A DNA stretch of 64,000 nucleotides from Henckelia pumila. Its lineage: Eukaryota; Streptophyta; Magnoliopsida; Lamiales; Gesneriaceae. The translations under genes and the position numbers were made by a program. Below the pieces are notes generated by a model. The model did not search any database. It was not told where the DNA came from and was given only the letters and a program-made list of their open reading frames with translations. The stretch lies in assembly GCF_033568475.1 (NCBI RefSeq), contig NC_133123.1, positions 133,830,930-133,894,929 on the forward strand, read 5' to 3'. Shown piece by piece: positions 36,287 through 48,022 of this stretch. Position 1 is the first letter of the stretch, and each line of letters begins with the position of its first letter.

Positions 36287-36341
<55 letters not shown>

Positions 36342-37650
36342 TGAATCTTGGCTAGTTTCTTTCTCTTGGGAACAATTGCAACTAAAAGTTATCAAAACCA
36401 AAATAAAACGGAGGATTCGATTTATCTTAATTATTTTTTAAAAAAGTTAATTTGAACATATAAATAAAAGTGCAATATAGTTGTGAGTGAATGGGGCATG
36501 CACATGCACCACTTAATGGATAAACAATTTCACCTACCCATCATTTCCCTGTCCAACAATCTTTTCATCATATGAATGACAAATGTCGTCTCCACCTTCG
36601 AAATATGCTTAGTGGTGGTGCCCAAACAAGCTTTCTTTCACTTTTGCCTTCCCATCATGCCAAATACACAACAGTTTCAGGGTTTCCTTGTATTTTGATA
36701 ATTAATTGATTTCATCTGTTAATATATTTTGAGATGTACAAATCGACATATTTTTTTGTTAAAATTAACATAGGATTCTGATTTGTTTTTTTTAAATTTG
36801 AGAAATTAAAGATAATCCACTACTTCTTGCTCAGAAAAAGTTAAAGCGGGAGAACTTTTTTTTCCCCCCCCTTCCCTTTGAGAAAAATATAGAAAGTTCT
36901 AAGTAAGTTCAATCGGGGAATTATTGCAAGTCAATGGTTCAAACTCGACGTCACCATTTTCTATCAAATTAAGATAAGTGTTTTCCAGTTGTTTTTGTTC
37001 TAAAGTAATTCCCCTTAACAACCGCACAGAACAAAAGTTGAATACGAACGCATTTTCGTATTACGTCACTTCCTCCTTTTTTTTAAAGGTATATGGAGGC
37101 ACTAAGTTTATGCCCTTAACAAGCTCGAGCGTCAATCAAACTTTAAATGTGGATTTTAAACTTATCAACACAAACACAACCTAAATGACAACTGATTTAT
37201 CCAATTTGTTTCTCGAGTAGGGATTTAGTTCACATGCGATGGCAAAAGGGGAAAGAGAAAACGAAATTATTGTATATGAAAGTTGTATTTTGGTGAATGA
37301 AAAACTGAAAAATACTTCTTAGAAGTAATCTCAAACACTACCGAAGTGTTTGTTATATAACGCGTCCATGAGATACCGCGAAAAACATACGACACAGCAG
37401 CCTACTGGTGCCAATGAAGGGTTCAAGAACCTGGATGTCGACCCCTCGCCATCTTGGCACCGTGAAATGTGATATTCAAGACAACGGCAGCGAAAAATGT
37501 AAATAAAGTTTTGAATCTTATATATGGATGCTCAAAACCCGGATTGAAAATCCACAACTTAGTTTCATCGTATCTGCCATCGATATTAAGCAGTTGACCA
37601 GACTGCTCAAAGTCTAAATGTATATCGTTCAAAGAGAGTAGTCTTAAGTC
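35490..37650. other. AT-rich intergenic region with two long (TA)n runs
   Basis: No gene is supportable. (TA)n microsatellites lie at 36134-36178 and 36289-36339, about 110 bp apart. The right end includes the 3' flank of the NAC gene. Confidence 0.5.
36134..36339. repeat. Paired (TA)n microsatellites
   Basis: Two runs of about 22-25 TA units (36134-36178 and 36289-36339) separated by non-repetitive DNA. They are likely length-polymorphic. Confidence 0.9.
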
Positions 37651-40600
37651 TTAGTCAGCACAAAGAGACAGACCGATTTTGAAGCTCGTGGAGAGAACAA
37701 ACACCCCAAGAAATATGTAAAACCAATCCCTGGAGATTGCTGACAAGATCTTCCCTGGATGTATACTAACGCTCGATTGCAAATTGGCAGATCCATCATC
37801 ACCACGTGAGAAACCAAAAGCAACAGTTGTGTTCAGGTTCTCGGGTTTGAAAGTACGGGTTGTTGCATCAGTGCTTACTATCAAATTCTGTATTTGAATC
37901 ATGCCAGCGGTAACATGCACTGGACTTGAAGAAGGGTGTGCAAAATTGAAATGAAGAGTGAAGTCTTTTGAAGGGCATTCAGAAGCAAATGCTGGTTTAG
38001 CAGGGATATTGCTCAACATTTGACTCGCTTGTTCGATGAAGGGATACTGGAGATCTAATGACATAAGAAGGTAGAACCAAGTTATATCACACTAAACTTG
38101 TGTACATTTATTGCTATAAAAATACAAGGAAAAATCAAGGTACCTGATCGATATTTTGCTGCCACTTGCTTATGGGATAAAGATGCAGCATCTACATTAC
38201 TATAATCGGTGATCTGCCCACCTGGGATAACAGCTTGCTTAGTTCCCCCGTTCAGTTCCTGGCATGGATCACATATTAGTGTTCTCTATTTCTTAGATAC
38301 AAATATAAAAACAAGGAATTTCAAGAATAATTTATTTACCATTTGGGGACGGAGTGTCTGAGCAGAAACAATATCCTTACTTAGTATTGCTGAAGGATCA
38401 TAATCGAAGCACTGATACTTGTCATCGCTGGCATCAAAGAATGTAAGGTACTCCTCAAGCATGCCAAGATCAGCTGTATTGGCTTCAACTGGATTTGAGA
38501 GATCATTTGTTTCAATGAACCCTTCCTCGCCAAATGGAAAATATTCAGAAGAATCCAGGAAAGGTTCGTCAAGCAAGTAATCTGCATCCTCAGGATGTCC
38601 AGACTTTCTTGATTCACCAATATATTCACGCTTGACTAAGTTCACATTCATATCACTTGGAACATGTAAATCATACAAGTTGGTCCCATCGAACAGCTCC
38701 GGTTCACATAATTGTTCACCTGCACCCACCAAAAGATTTTCGACATCACTGGCTGACGCTGTAGTTTCACCACCATGACTACCATCTGCAGATTGGAAGT
38801 TCAGCGGAGAAGTGGTAATATGAGAGGGAGCATCGGATCCAAGAATCTGGTAAAAATATTTATTAGTATATGACGATCATGAAGCAAATATAATTTCCAA
38901 AAAGGTGCATCAATCATATGCAAAGATGCACAGTTAAACATCTTAAAAGAAAAGACAGCATTTAGAAGCAAATATGCAATAAATTATCAATTTGAAATTT
39001 TTAAGACTTCATTTGGAAGCTCAATACCAAGATTTCGAATCAACGAGCCTCCCACAAAAGAAAGAAAATTTTTGGCACCTTAAGAAGCTTCAGCAAGGGT
39101 GGCAATGCTAAGCATCAAATGAAACAATAAAAGTAAACATACAATTAGAACAATCCAAAAGTAAAACAAAGCTGGCTCTGCTTGGGCCTGTATATCATGT
39201 TATACTGGCCTAGTTATTCGTATGGCTGCAAATTATTAGATTTCATTTGACAAAAACACCAATACAAACCTGCTCAAGGTCATGACCATCTAAACAGAAA
39301 TCACCACCAAAATCAACTTCCTCTGAAGTGTCCCTTTTGGGAACCGATCCCAACTCTTCGTCCTCCCATTCCTCCTCCACAAATGGTGCCCCATACTGTT
39401 CCCCGTTCTTTGGGCCTGACCCACTCTTCTGAAAGACTCGGCAAAGCACAAATACATCCTTCTCACCAAATTTTTAAAAAAAAAACAATGAGTTGTGAGA
39501 ACAAACTATCCTCAAAATTCAAACACCTAATCCAGGTGTGATATTGATTATAATCATGAATTAGTCATGATACAGTTACGGAATCACAGAGATGATGATT
39601 ACAGCAAGAATACAACTACAAGTTGTTTATATTCAACTATATGCGGTAACCAAGTACATTTTCCTGTCTCTGTACTTTTAACAACGTCCACAGTAATTGA
39701 AGGGCGAAACCCATGGATATCGTAAAGCCTGAGTGCAATGCGTCAGGAAAGGAACACACACAACTTATTCAAGTGAGGCATGCCAACAGAAAATAATAAA
39801 ATTTAAATATTTGAAGATATTTTTATTTCGTACAATTCAATGTGTAACTTACAAACTATTGAACATCAATAAAATATAATCATAGATAAAAGGGTTAATC
39901 GTATTCTCACATTTTACCTTGAATTCATCATCAATACATTTATGGCGGAGTTAAAAGGCATTTTAAGCTTTGAAAAGAACCAAGGTTTGTACTTCATGGC
40001 CAAGGAGCACATTTTGTTGAAGGGCTGCGCCTCGGCTTGCGTCTGGGCGCAAAATCCAAGCCTCACTGCTTTGAGACTAGGCATGGGCGCAGAAATATAA
40101 GTTTTTATAAACCTGAAACTGTAACCAAATACCATATCGTTCCCAGAGCATACTCTAATTATATGATTCTTTAAGTTATCTGGAAAAAGGCGATCCATCA
40201 TCCACACTAATTCTGCACCATGAAATCAGGAATAATCAAAACAGAACATGATAACAAGCAAGCCCACCTGAGAAATTCCAGCTCTCTCCAATTCCAAGTC
40301 AGTAAGTCTGTACTCATGCATCACCCAGTTACTCCTCTGACCCTTTGGAGCTCGGCCATTATGATAAACAAGAGTTTTCTTCATTCCCACAATCACTGCT
40401 TTATGGTAAACAGCCCTGTCTTTTCCAGTTGTCTTCCAATAACCCTTTTCAGTTGCTCTGTTTGTCCTTGCTCCATTACCATACTTCCTATCCAGCATAC
40501 TGAAGAAATACCACTCCAAATCTCTGGTCCTCAGCTTAGACATACCTTAAATCACCCCCGCAATCACATCAAGTTCATTGCGATTTTGGTTACAGAAAAA

Positions 40601-41770
40601 AATCTAACTAAAGCTAGCCATTTATTATTATGTCAGCACAAGAGATAAGGTTAGTCGAACATAATTCACAAATAGATAAGAGATTCTATAATCCATTTTA
40701 CCAGGTTGATATGGACAGTTAGGCAGCCAATAAATTAGAAAACAAACTCAAGAAAAGGAAGCAAACCACTTATATTTTTTCCTTTTCCTGTTGTGTTCAG
40801 CATAGTAGCATTATTAAAGACAAGAATTCTTAGTGCATTTGCTCAAATTTCCTAACTTGGGATTGGTATTTACAAATATGAATTTAAAAAAATGAGAAGG
40901 AAGACCGATTCATTCTCCTTGTCACTCTTCATTTCTTCTATGACGCCCACAGTCAAAACACAGTATTGCTGTATTGCAACAGCTCACACAACATCAGGAC
41001 CGATGTCGATGAAAAAATTAACAAAGAATTCAGGAGTATTTCATAATAAAAGTAAAAACTCGAACTGGCCTGCGTACATTCATCTTCAAAACCACACAAA
41101 GGAAGTTCAAAAGTAGCATCGAAACTCCAAATCAGGCTCTGTTCTCGCAGAGCTGGTCCTCATTATCTCGAGAATAATAATACTTCTGATAGCTAAAATT
41201 AGTTTCTGAGTGTTTCCAGTAATCAGATAAGAACCTCACAGAATATCAGTATTTTCCCACTTTTTCGAAACAAAATATACGTAAACGAGACAGAAACATT
41301 AACACCCTAGAATGGAATCCCAAATTCTCTGTATGACTCCAGAGTTCAGATACGTCAGAAACGTCTTTCTCTGGGACAATAAAACAATCTAAGAATTTCG
41401 GTGGCAATCGATTCAGAGCGGGAAAAAAACCTTCGTCAACCAAAGTTTCTAACTCCCAAAACCAGATAAACAATAATGTAAACTCATCCGGCAAACTTTA
41501 AAAAAAAATGATACAGTCCTACATCCAATCCAAAAAAAAAAAAAAACACAGTATGGAGAGCTGCAAAAGGAGGGAAATACTTGAAAGATCCCAAGGCTCG
41601 GCCTTGTAAATATCGATCTCAGAAATCACATCCATCAGAAGAGATTTCCCGCAAACTTTTCTCCTCAAATAGTACCGAACCAATTCTTCATCCGTCGGAT
41701 GGAACCGGAAACCCGGCGCCAGCACAGTCGACGATTCAGACGACCTTTTCTTCTTGGCCGTAGATTCCAT
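37651..41770 (-). CDS. NAC078-like: Membrane-tethered NAC transcription factor (NAC078/NAC053-like, NTL), six exons, 560 aa
   Basis: Exons on the minus strand are 41581-41770, 40268-40545, 39270-39458, 38340-38846, 38144-38258 and 37651-38054. All introns have GT-AG ends and the frame is kept throughout. The first 160 residues or so are a NAC DNA-binding domain, with [88 protein letters not shown] and [20 protein letters not shown]. This matches Arabidopsis NAC078/NAC053 in motif order and total length. A long acidic middle is likely the activation region. The C terminus has one membrane segment ([18 protein letters not shown]), as in NTL proteins held at a membrane and released by cleavage under stress. 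In Arabidopsis these regulate proteasome and oxidative-stress genes. The gene looks intact. Confidence 0.92.
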
Positions 41771-42650
41771 TAAAACACATAAATAAATAAATAAAATAAT
41801 CACAAGAAAGAACGATATCTATAAATTAAAGTTAGGGTTTTAATTCTAAGAATTAGGGGGAGTTGAATGATTCCATTCGATTCGGCAGTGAAGCATCAGC
41901 CATGGTTGAGATTTATACGAGAGAGTTAGCTGGGACCCACAATGTGTGAAATCCTTTTTGGTCCCCGTAGTATTATAGTTTAACAATTTTGACCCAATAA
42001 CTTTCATATTAATCTTTTTCCTAAATTTATCGGAAATATCTTTGATTAATATACTTTTAAAACTATTTAAATTCCAACTAAAAGTATATTTAAATTGATA
42101 GAAAAATAATTAGATTACATATTATCAGATATATATATATATACACATATATAAGATTCTAATGATGTTTTTACAAATTCTCATGACTGTCCTAAATTCG
42201 ATTATAAACTCATTTGTAATCACTAAAAAAAATGATTGTTAGTTTTTGGCTTAAAAAATTATTTTTGTGTGTTTCTTAAACCTAGATTATGTGTTAGCTT
42301 ATACTTAACTTAATTGAAATTCAAAAGCTAGTCATGTGGTGATTATGATTCTCTAAAAGTGATTCTAATAAAAAGATCATTGTTAAAATCACTTTAATAA
42401 CTTATTTATTAAACACTACCAAACTTTAATTTTTAAATTTTCATATTTGTTTCCAAACACTACCAACTTTTGATTTTTTTTTATCTTTTTTTATAATCTA
42501 TAAATTAATCACTTATACTAAAGCACAATCTATTGCAAACACTCCCTTAAATTGATATAATTGATCTCAATTGAGACGAGTTTGATACGAGATACCTGCC
42601 TGTTACCATTCCTATATATTGGGGAGTGGGGACCAAAAATTATGAAATTA
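41771..42650 (-). promoter_or_regulatory. Upstream region of the NAC gene
   Basis: AT-rich 5' flank. About 42,400-42,545 holds AAACACTACCAA and GCAAACACTCCCTTAA words like the ends of the MITE at 42,652, probably a partial relative. I see no convincing TATA box. Confidence 0.4.
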
Positions 42651-42651
42651 A

Positions 42652-43426
42652 GAGAGTGTTTAGTAGAGCTTCTACAAAATGCTTTTTAGCTTCTAATTGT
42701 ATAGAATTGCTTTTGAATGTTTGTAAATGTTAAATTCTGCTTTAGCTTTTACAACGTTTGCCAAAAAAACAAGAAGCTAAAATTTGATTCTTTTTTGGCT
42801 TCTGTTTTTTTTAAAGTATAAAATTACAAGTTGACATTTATAAACCTTTAATAAACTTATCATATTACATATGCTTTTATTTTTTTAAAAAAATATTTTT
42901 TAATTTTACATTATTATTACAAGCATTTTTAATTTTTTTAATCTTACATTATTATTACAAGCATTTTTTTAATTTTTTTTAAAAATTTTTTACATCATTA
43001 TTACAAGTATTTATTTAAAAATATATATATATATATTGCATTTTCATAAATTTTTGTACATATCTGGTATATTTATACAAAATTTATCATTTTTAATATT
43101 TTTATTTTTATTAATCTTATATATTTTTTCAAGTATTCATGTTATAAAAAATAAAATATTTTTGATACAAATTCATAATGTAATAATATTCTATATACTC
43201 ATTTTTTATAATGTGATTATCAAAAATTAAATAATCAAATAAGGGTATGATTGTCATTTAGTTAAAAATTAAGTTTAGAAGCAATTATTCTCCAAACACT
43301 AAACTTTAACTTGTATTAGATTTCACCTTGTATTTCCAAACACTATCTACTTTAGATTCTCATCAACTTCAAAATAATATCTATTAAAATCACTTTTAAA
43401 TAAATAAAATCTCTCCAAAACACTTC
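42652..43426. mobile_element. MITE-like element with GAGAGTGTTTAG ends
   Basis: About 775 bp flanked by TTAA. The left end is GAGAGTGTTTAGTAGAG and the inward-read right end is GAAGTGTTTTGGAGAG. The interior is very AT-rich, with internal ATTATTACAAGCATTTTT repeats. The exact ends and target duplication (TTAA or a 3-bp TWA) are ambiguous. Confidence 0.6.
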
Positions 43427-43785
43427 TTAAATATTGATCACCCAAACTAACTTAGAGTTAGAGGTATATTTAAGGACCAAAAGTGGAATTAAAGGAGAGT
43501 GGGATTGTTGACCTGGCTGAGATTTTTTGATGGTCACGGAATTTTAACCCATCACCGTTTTCTTTTTTAAAATTGTATGTTAGCATAAATGGATTTATTT
43601 TTCAAAGCATGTATCGTGTTAAAAATAAAACCGTAAACGTTTCGGATAAATATTGAAAATTTGTAAATAAAAAAAAAATTTCTTGTGAAAAAGTTTTATA
43701 GGTTTATTTTGCAGGACATATTTTTTGTTCAATTTGACTTATGAAAAATATGAATTTTTTATGTCAAGTTACTTTTCATTATAGA
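43427..43785. other. Intergenic DNA left of element D
   Basis: No gene. It ends with ATAGA (43781-43785), the left target duplication of element D. Confidence 0.5.
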
Positions 43786-44354
43786 TGATGATGGTTTGGT
43801 AAAACCAGGGCCCAGGCTATCAGGGTAGTGAAGTGGGCCTGACGTGGTGACCGGGCTAATGGAGGTAATATATGAGCTGTTTTTTCTTAATCAAGATGAT
43901 CCGCACACCAAGGAAGGGAATAAAAAGCACGTTAGTGGGGCACCGGAGGAGTTTCCGGCGGGGCCACTCCGATGCTTAAGTTAGACTTAGAAATAGAGTG
44001 GGCTTTTTAGAGAAATGAGTATAGTGCTTTGAAAGTTTAGATGAACATACCTCTACAAATATTTGTGACCAGGTATTTATAGGCCTTGGAGTGAGAGTGT
44101 CACTCCGCAATTCCAGGGTAGTGGCCACGATCTGGATCGTGGGTGCGGTAGTTGCCCACGTTTGCTTGTCACGTACGATGAATCCGGAAAGCTCGGGTTT
44201 ATGATAATCGTGGGGGTCATGCCCCTAAAACACGGGCCTTATCTAAGTCCTGCAGACCTGGTTTCCCGGGCTCCTGAGGCTCCTGGCCTGCCTTAATACG
44301 GCCCTGCCACTCCGGGGCATTCGTGGCCCTGCCCCCTGGCTTACTGGGGCATCA
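43786..44354 (-). repeat. 3' LTR of element D
   Basis: Same length as the other LTR. A TATA box reading TATAAATA on minus lies at 44074-44081. CACTCCG-rich sequence follows. Confidence 0.92.
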
Positions 44355-44533
44355 CTACTCATCCAAAAATAGTCGGGCTAGAGTCTTACTCGCTGTCCTG
44401 ACTTACAGTCCCGCCACCCTTGCTTTAATACAACCCTGTAATTCCTGACTCTTTATGTCCCTGCCCCCCGGGGCATCACTACTCATCCCAAAAATAGTCG
44501 GGCTAGAGTCTTACTCGCTGTCCTGACTTACAG
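44347..44533. repeat. Duplicated LTR-edge segment in element D
   Basis: The word running from GGGGCATCACTACTCATCC to CTGACTTACAG spans the LTR boundary at 44347-44408. It recurs almost exactly at 44470-44533, fully inside the internal region. Confidence 0.8.
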
Positions 44534-44774
44534 CCCTGCCCCTGGCTATTCAAGGCCTTGCTACCACGGCCTTCCTGGAGTATCCCCCATTAATGTCCAA
44601 AAGTTATAGGGCTGACGTTAACCCTAGAATTTGAAAAGACGGGCAGGTGTCAGAGGACGTTACCTGTCCTTTCGACTGCCCGCATCATCATTACGCTGCC
44701 CGGTTCAACTTCCCAAGGTCACCCTTACCCTTCGATCATCTTTTCATCTACGACCAGAATTAAAGCTCTTCGCC

Positions 44775-44782
44775 TATAAATA
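44775..44782 (+). promoter_or_regulatory. TATA box of the antisense accessory gene in element D
   Basis: TATAAATA on the plus strand, within GCCTATAAATAC, followed by a pyrimidine-rich leader (CTTTCTTCACTTTTTC). It stands about 150 bases before the accessory coding blocks. The same 12-base word surrounds the LTR TATA box on the minus strand. Confidence 0.65.
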
Positions 44783-44926
44783 CTAAACCCCTTTCTTCAC
44801 TTTTTCTTTACTTTCCCTGTTCACGTTATTCCTTCCCTGCTTCTAAGCTTCTCCGGCTCCGGCGACTCCGCGTACTAAGCTTGCTTTCTTCTGTAAGTTT
44901 TCTGTCTATCTTATCTTAAAGTTTCC

Positions 44927-47241
44927 TTGTCCCTTGAACATGTCAAATTCCACATCTTCAACGTTCGTGGCTCCTCTGATATAGAATCCGAGGCCTTATG
45001 CCACGATTCTCCTCCTCCTGTTACCTCCCATGTCCAATCCACAGTATCCCCCTCCTCATCTCGTCCGAAGAAGGCTAAAATCGGGCTTTCTAAGGACAAG
45101 GGTAAGGCTAAAATCTCCGACTCTGGGCCTCTCCTTCCTTTGCCCAAACCAAACCCCGAAGGTCCCTGGTTCTCCCACTTTACCAGTACCCTACGCCCGG
45201 AATCCATAGAGGAACTTAGGCTTATGGGTAACATTCCTCTTGCGTACTCTATTCTCATTCCGGGGCCCCTAGGCCGGGCTGACCGGCCGCCCGAGGGGTT
45301 CTATACCTTCTTCAGGGAACAGCTCAGGAATGGACTTCGTTTCCCTATTCATCCCTTTTATTACAAAATTGCTTCTTTTTACAAGGTTTCCTTGAACCAA
45401 TTTCATCCCAATGCCTTCCGTATGATGGCTGGCACTTACGTTCTTTTCAAAGCGAACAACTTAGCCATCACCCCTCTCATCTTTCACTACTATTATGCCT
45501 GCCGTTTCACTGAGATGGCTTTCTCTTTGAATGCCCGGCAGAATGCCCGGTTTCTAGATGATACCCCTTCCTCTTGGAAGGATTGGAAAGAAAGATTCTT
45601 TTATATTCAACTCCTTGGTGCCCGAATCAGACCTACCCAATTCTTGACAGCCCTTCCTCTTCAGCCCGAGCTCCCTAAAAATTATAAGTTGGAGGAACCC
45701 TACCTCCGATCCCAAGAGCTAGTGGAAAATCAGAAGATTCCTTCAGCCCCTCTTCTGGAAGAAAAAAGTTTGAATGACTACGGGCTGGGTGCCCGGGTAA
45801 CGGATCCGGTTGACCGGATTATTGATGAATATGATGACTCGGCCCCAGTCTCTGGTATGCTTTACTGTTACCATGTATTTGCTTCTCTTACATGCTGTTT
45901 CTAATGTATCGATTTCTATCATTTTTGCACAGCATCCCCAGCCCCGCCTAAGAAGAAAAAATCTCGACTGATGAAGCAGGCCTTTGCTCAGAAACGGGCA
46001 GCTGCCCAGGAAAAAAAAGAAGCCAGGGCTGCAGAGGCAGCTAGAAAGACCCGAGTCCTTCAACTAGCGGAGGAACGCAAGGCTCAACAAGCCCTAGGTC
46101 AGGAGGCTGCCACTGCCGTTGTCACCCCCGAGGTCTCCGCTCCTTCACCTTCTGCTGTTCCCTTGCCAGTTCCATCTATGGAGGCAGGGGTGACGAATGA
46201 TCAGGCTCCTTCTGCTGTCGGTCCCTCCTCTCCTTTGACGCGAAAGAGGAAGACCATAGAGGAGCCAGAAATGGTCATACTTAGTGACCCAGAAGAGGTG
46301 GCTCCTTCCTCTCCCTCTTTCCCCCCCTTGGCCCCCTTCTACCAGGCTGCCCAGGGATCTAGTCCCTTTGGTGCGAATAAAAATATATTCCAAGCTGGGG
46401 CCTCTAGCCGGGGAGTACGGATGCTGAAGGACCTCTTGACTTCTGCGGAGCAGCTCCACCTCTACAACCAAAACCCGAACGTGAAGTATTTCGAGGGCAC
46501 CAACCGGGTTATATCCGTAAGTTTACTTCTCCTAGCCTCAAACGTGTTCTGTTTTCTATTTCTAATACCTCTGCTTTCAGGGACTGCATATGCTGGTGGA
46601 CAGCTATGAAGACGCGACCAGATTTGGTCGGATTGAGACTGATCGGGCACACGTAGAGGCTGAGAAGTCTCGGGCTGCCGCGGAGTTGATCAAAAAAACT
46701 GGAACAGGACTTGATGATGGCACAACAAAGTCATGATCAAGCGGCGTCTAGCCTCCGTTCAGCCCTGGAGGCAGCCGAGCAAGGTCTTCACTCTGCTCAG
46801 CTAGATCGTGCCCGCTCTGAAGCTGATCTAGGGCAGGCTCGAGATGCTCTAGACACCACTACGGCTGAGTTGAGGGCGGCTGAGAACCAAGCTGCAGAGG
46901 CTCAAGCTGAAGCGGCCAGTGCGAGGGATAAAGCGGAGAAAGCAGTGTCAGCTCTGGAAACTCGCCTAAAGTCAGAAGAAGAGCTCAAAGCAGCTTTCCT
47001 ATCTTCTGCTGAGTTTCAAGAGGCAGTGGTGGACAGATCGTACACCTTTTTCCAGGTCGGATTTTACAAATGCCGAGATCAATTCGAGGAAGCTGGCCTA
47101 TGGTCTTCTGACAAGAGAGATTTTCCCGACTTGGATAAGGCCATCGACTCCCTCCCCGCCACCCAAGGAGCTGAAAATGCGAAGGCTGCCCCGACTCAGA
47201 CAACTGCAGATGCCGGTCCCTCTAATAACCCCGCACTTTGA
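44927..47241 (+). CDS. Plus-strand accessory gene of element D (PF04195-type, coiled coil)
   Basis: Antisense to gag-pol. The first block (to about 45,855) has RPPEGFYTFFREQLRNGLRF, PIHPFYYKIASFYKVSLNQF and HPNAFRMMAGTYVLFKAN, the pattern of the Pfam family called putative gypsy type transposon (PF04195). A GT-AG intron (about 45,855-45,930) is followed by a basic block with PKKKKSR, which could be a nuclear signal, and Ala/Lys-rich text. A second likely intron (about 46,517-46,579) precedes an Ala/Glu-rich coiled coil (46,711-47,080) and an end near 47,241. The function is unknown; such ORFs are known in Tat elements. It differs in family from the antisense gene of element A. Confidence 0.75.
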
Positions 47242-47357
47242 ATTATTATTTGTAATTGGGCCGTAGGAGCCCCTCCTCTCGTAATCCTTTGTCAATGTAA
47301 CTCATCTGTTCTTGTTATCCATTATTTAATGCCTTATATATAAATAAAAGAGTAGGT

Positions 47358-48022
47358 AATGCCAAGGGCTTATATATGCCTTGGGCTTAAGATGGGTGCC
47401 GGGGCCTGGAACCTCCCGGGTTTATATAATGCCAAGGGCTTAAGATGAGTGTCGGGGCCTGGTACCTCCCGGGCTTATATAATGCCAAGGGCTTATATAT
47501 GCCTTGGGCTTAAGATGGGTGCCGGGGCCTGGAACCTCCCGGGTTTATATAATGTCAAGGGCTTATATATGCCTTGGGCTTAAGATGGGTGCCGGGGCCT
47601 GGTACCACCCGAGTTTATATAATGCCAAGGGCTTATATATGCCTTGGGCTTAAGATGGGTGCCGGGGCCTGGTACCTCCCGGGCTTATATAATGCCAAGG
47701 GCTTATATATGCCTTGGGCTTATGATGGGTGCCGGGGCCTGGAACCTCCCGGGTTTATATAATGTCAAGGGCTTATATATGCCTTGGGCTTAAGATGGGT
47801 GCCGGGGCCTGGTACCTCCCGGGCTTATATAATGCCAAGGGCTTATATATGCCTTGAGCTTATGATGGGTGCCGGAGCCTGGAACCTCCCGGGCTTATAT
47901 AATGCCAAGGGCTTATATATGCCTTGGGCTTATGATGGGTGCCGGGGCCTGGAACCTCCCGGGCTTATATAATGCCAAGGGCTTATATATGCCTTGGGCT
48001 TAAGATGGGTGCCGGGGCCTGG
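47358..48022. repeat. 70-bp tandem array in element D, left part
   Basis: About ten units, nearly all 70 bp (starts at 47358, 47428, 47481, 47551, 47621 and then every 70 bp). The unit runs AATGCCAAGGGCTTATATAT, GCCTTGGGCTTAAGATGGGT, GCCGGGGCCTGGTACCTCCC, GGGCTTATAT. One unit is short (53 bp). The array sits beyond the 3' end of pol, where Tat elements are known to grow satellite-like repeats. Confidence 0.93.

Noticed and set aside
39914-40207. Minus ORF of 97 codons inside NAC intron 2
   Set aside because: It lies in an intron defined by matching phases on both sides and has no domain. Part of it resembles a scattered plant repeat.
42240-42545. A second complete MITE upstream of the NAC gene
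   Set aside because: Only the right end (AAACACTCCCTTAA) is convincing; no left end or target duplication was found.
47574-47972. ORFs of about 62 codons in the 70-bp array
   Set aside because: Repetition of a 70-bp unit without a start context or domain; 70 is not a multiple of three, so no stable repeat protein is expected.
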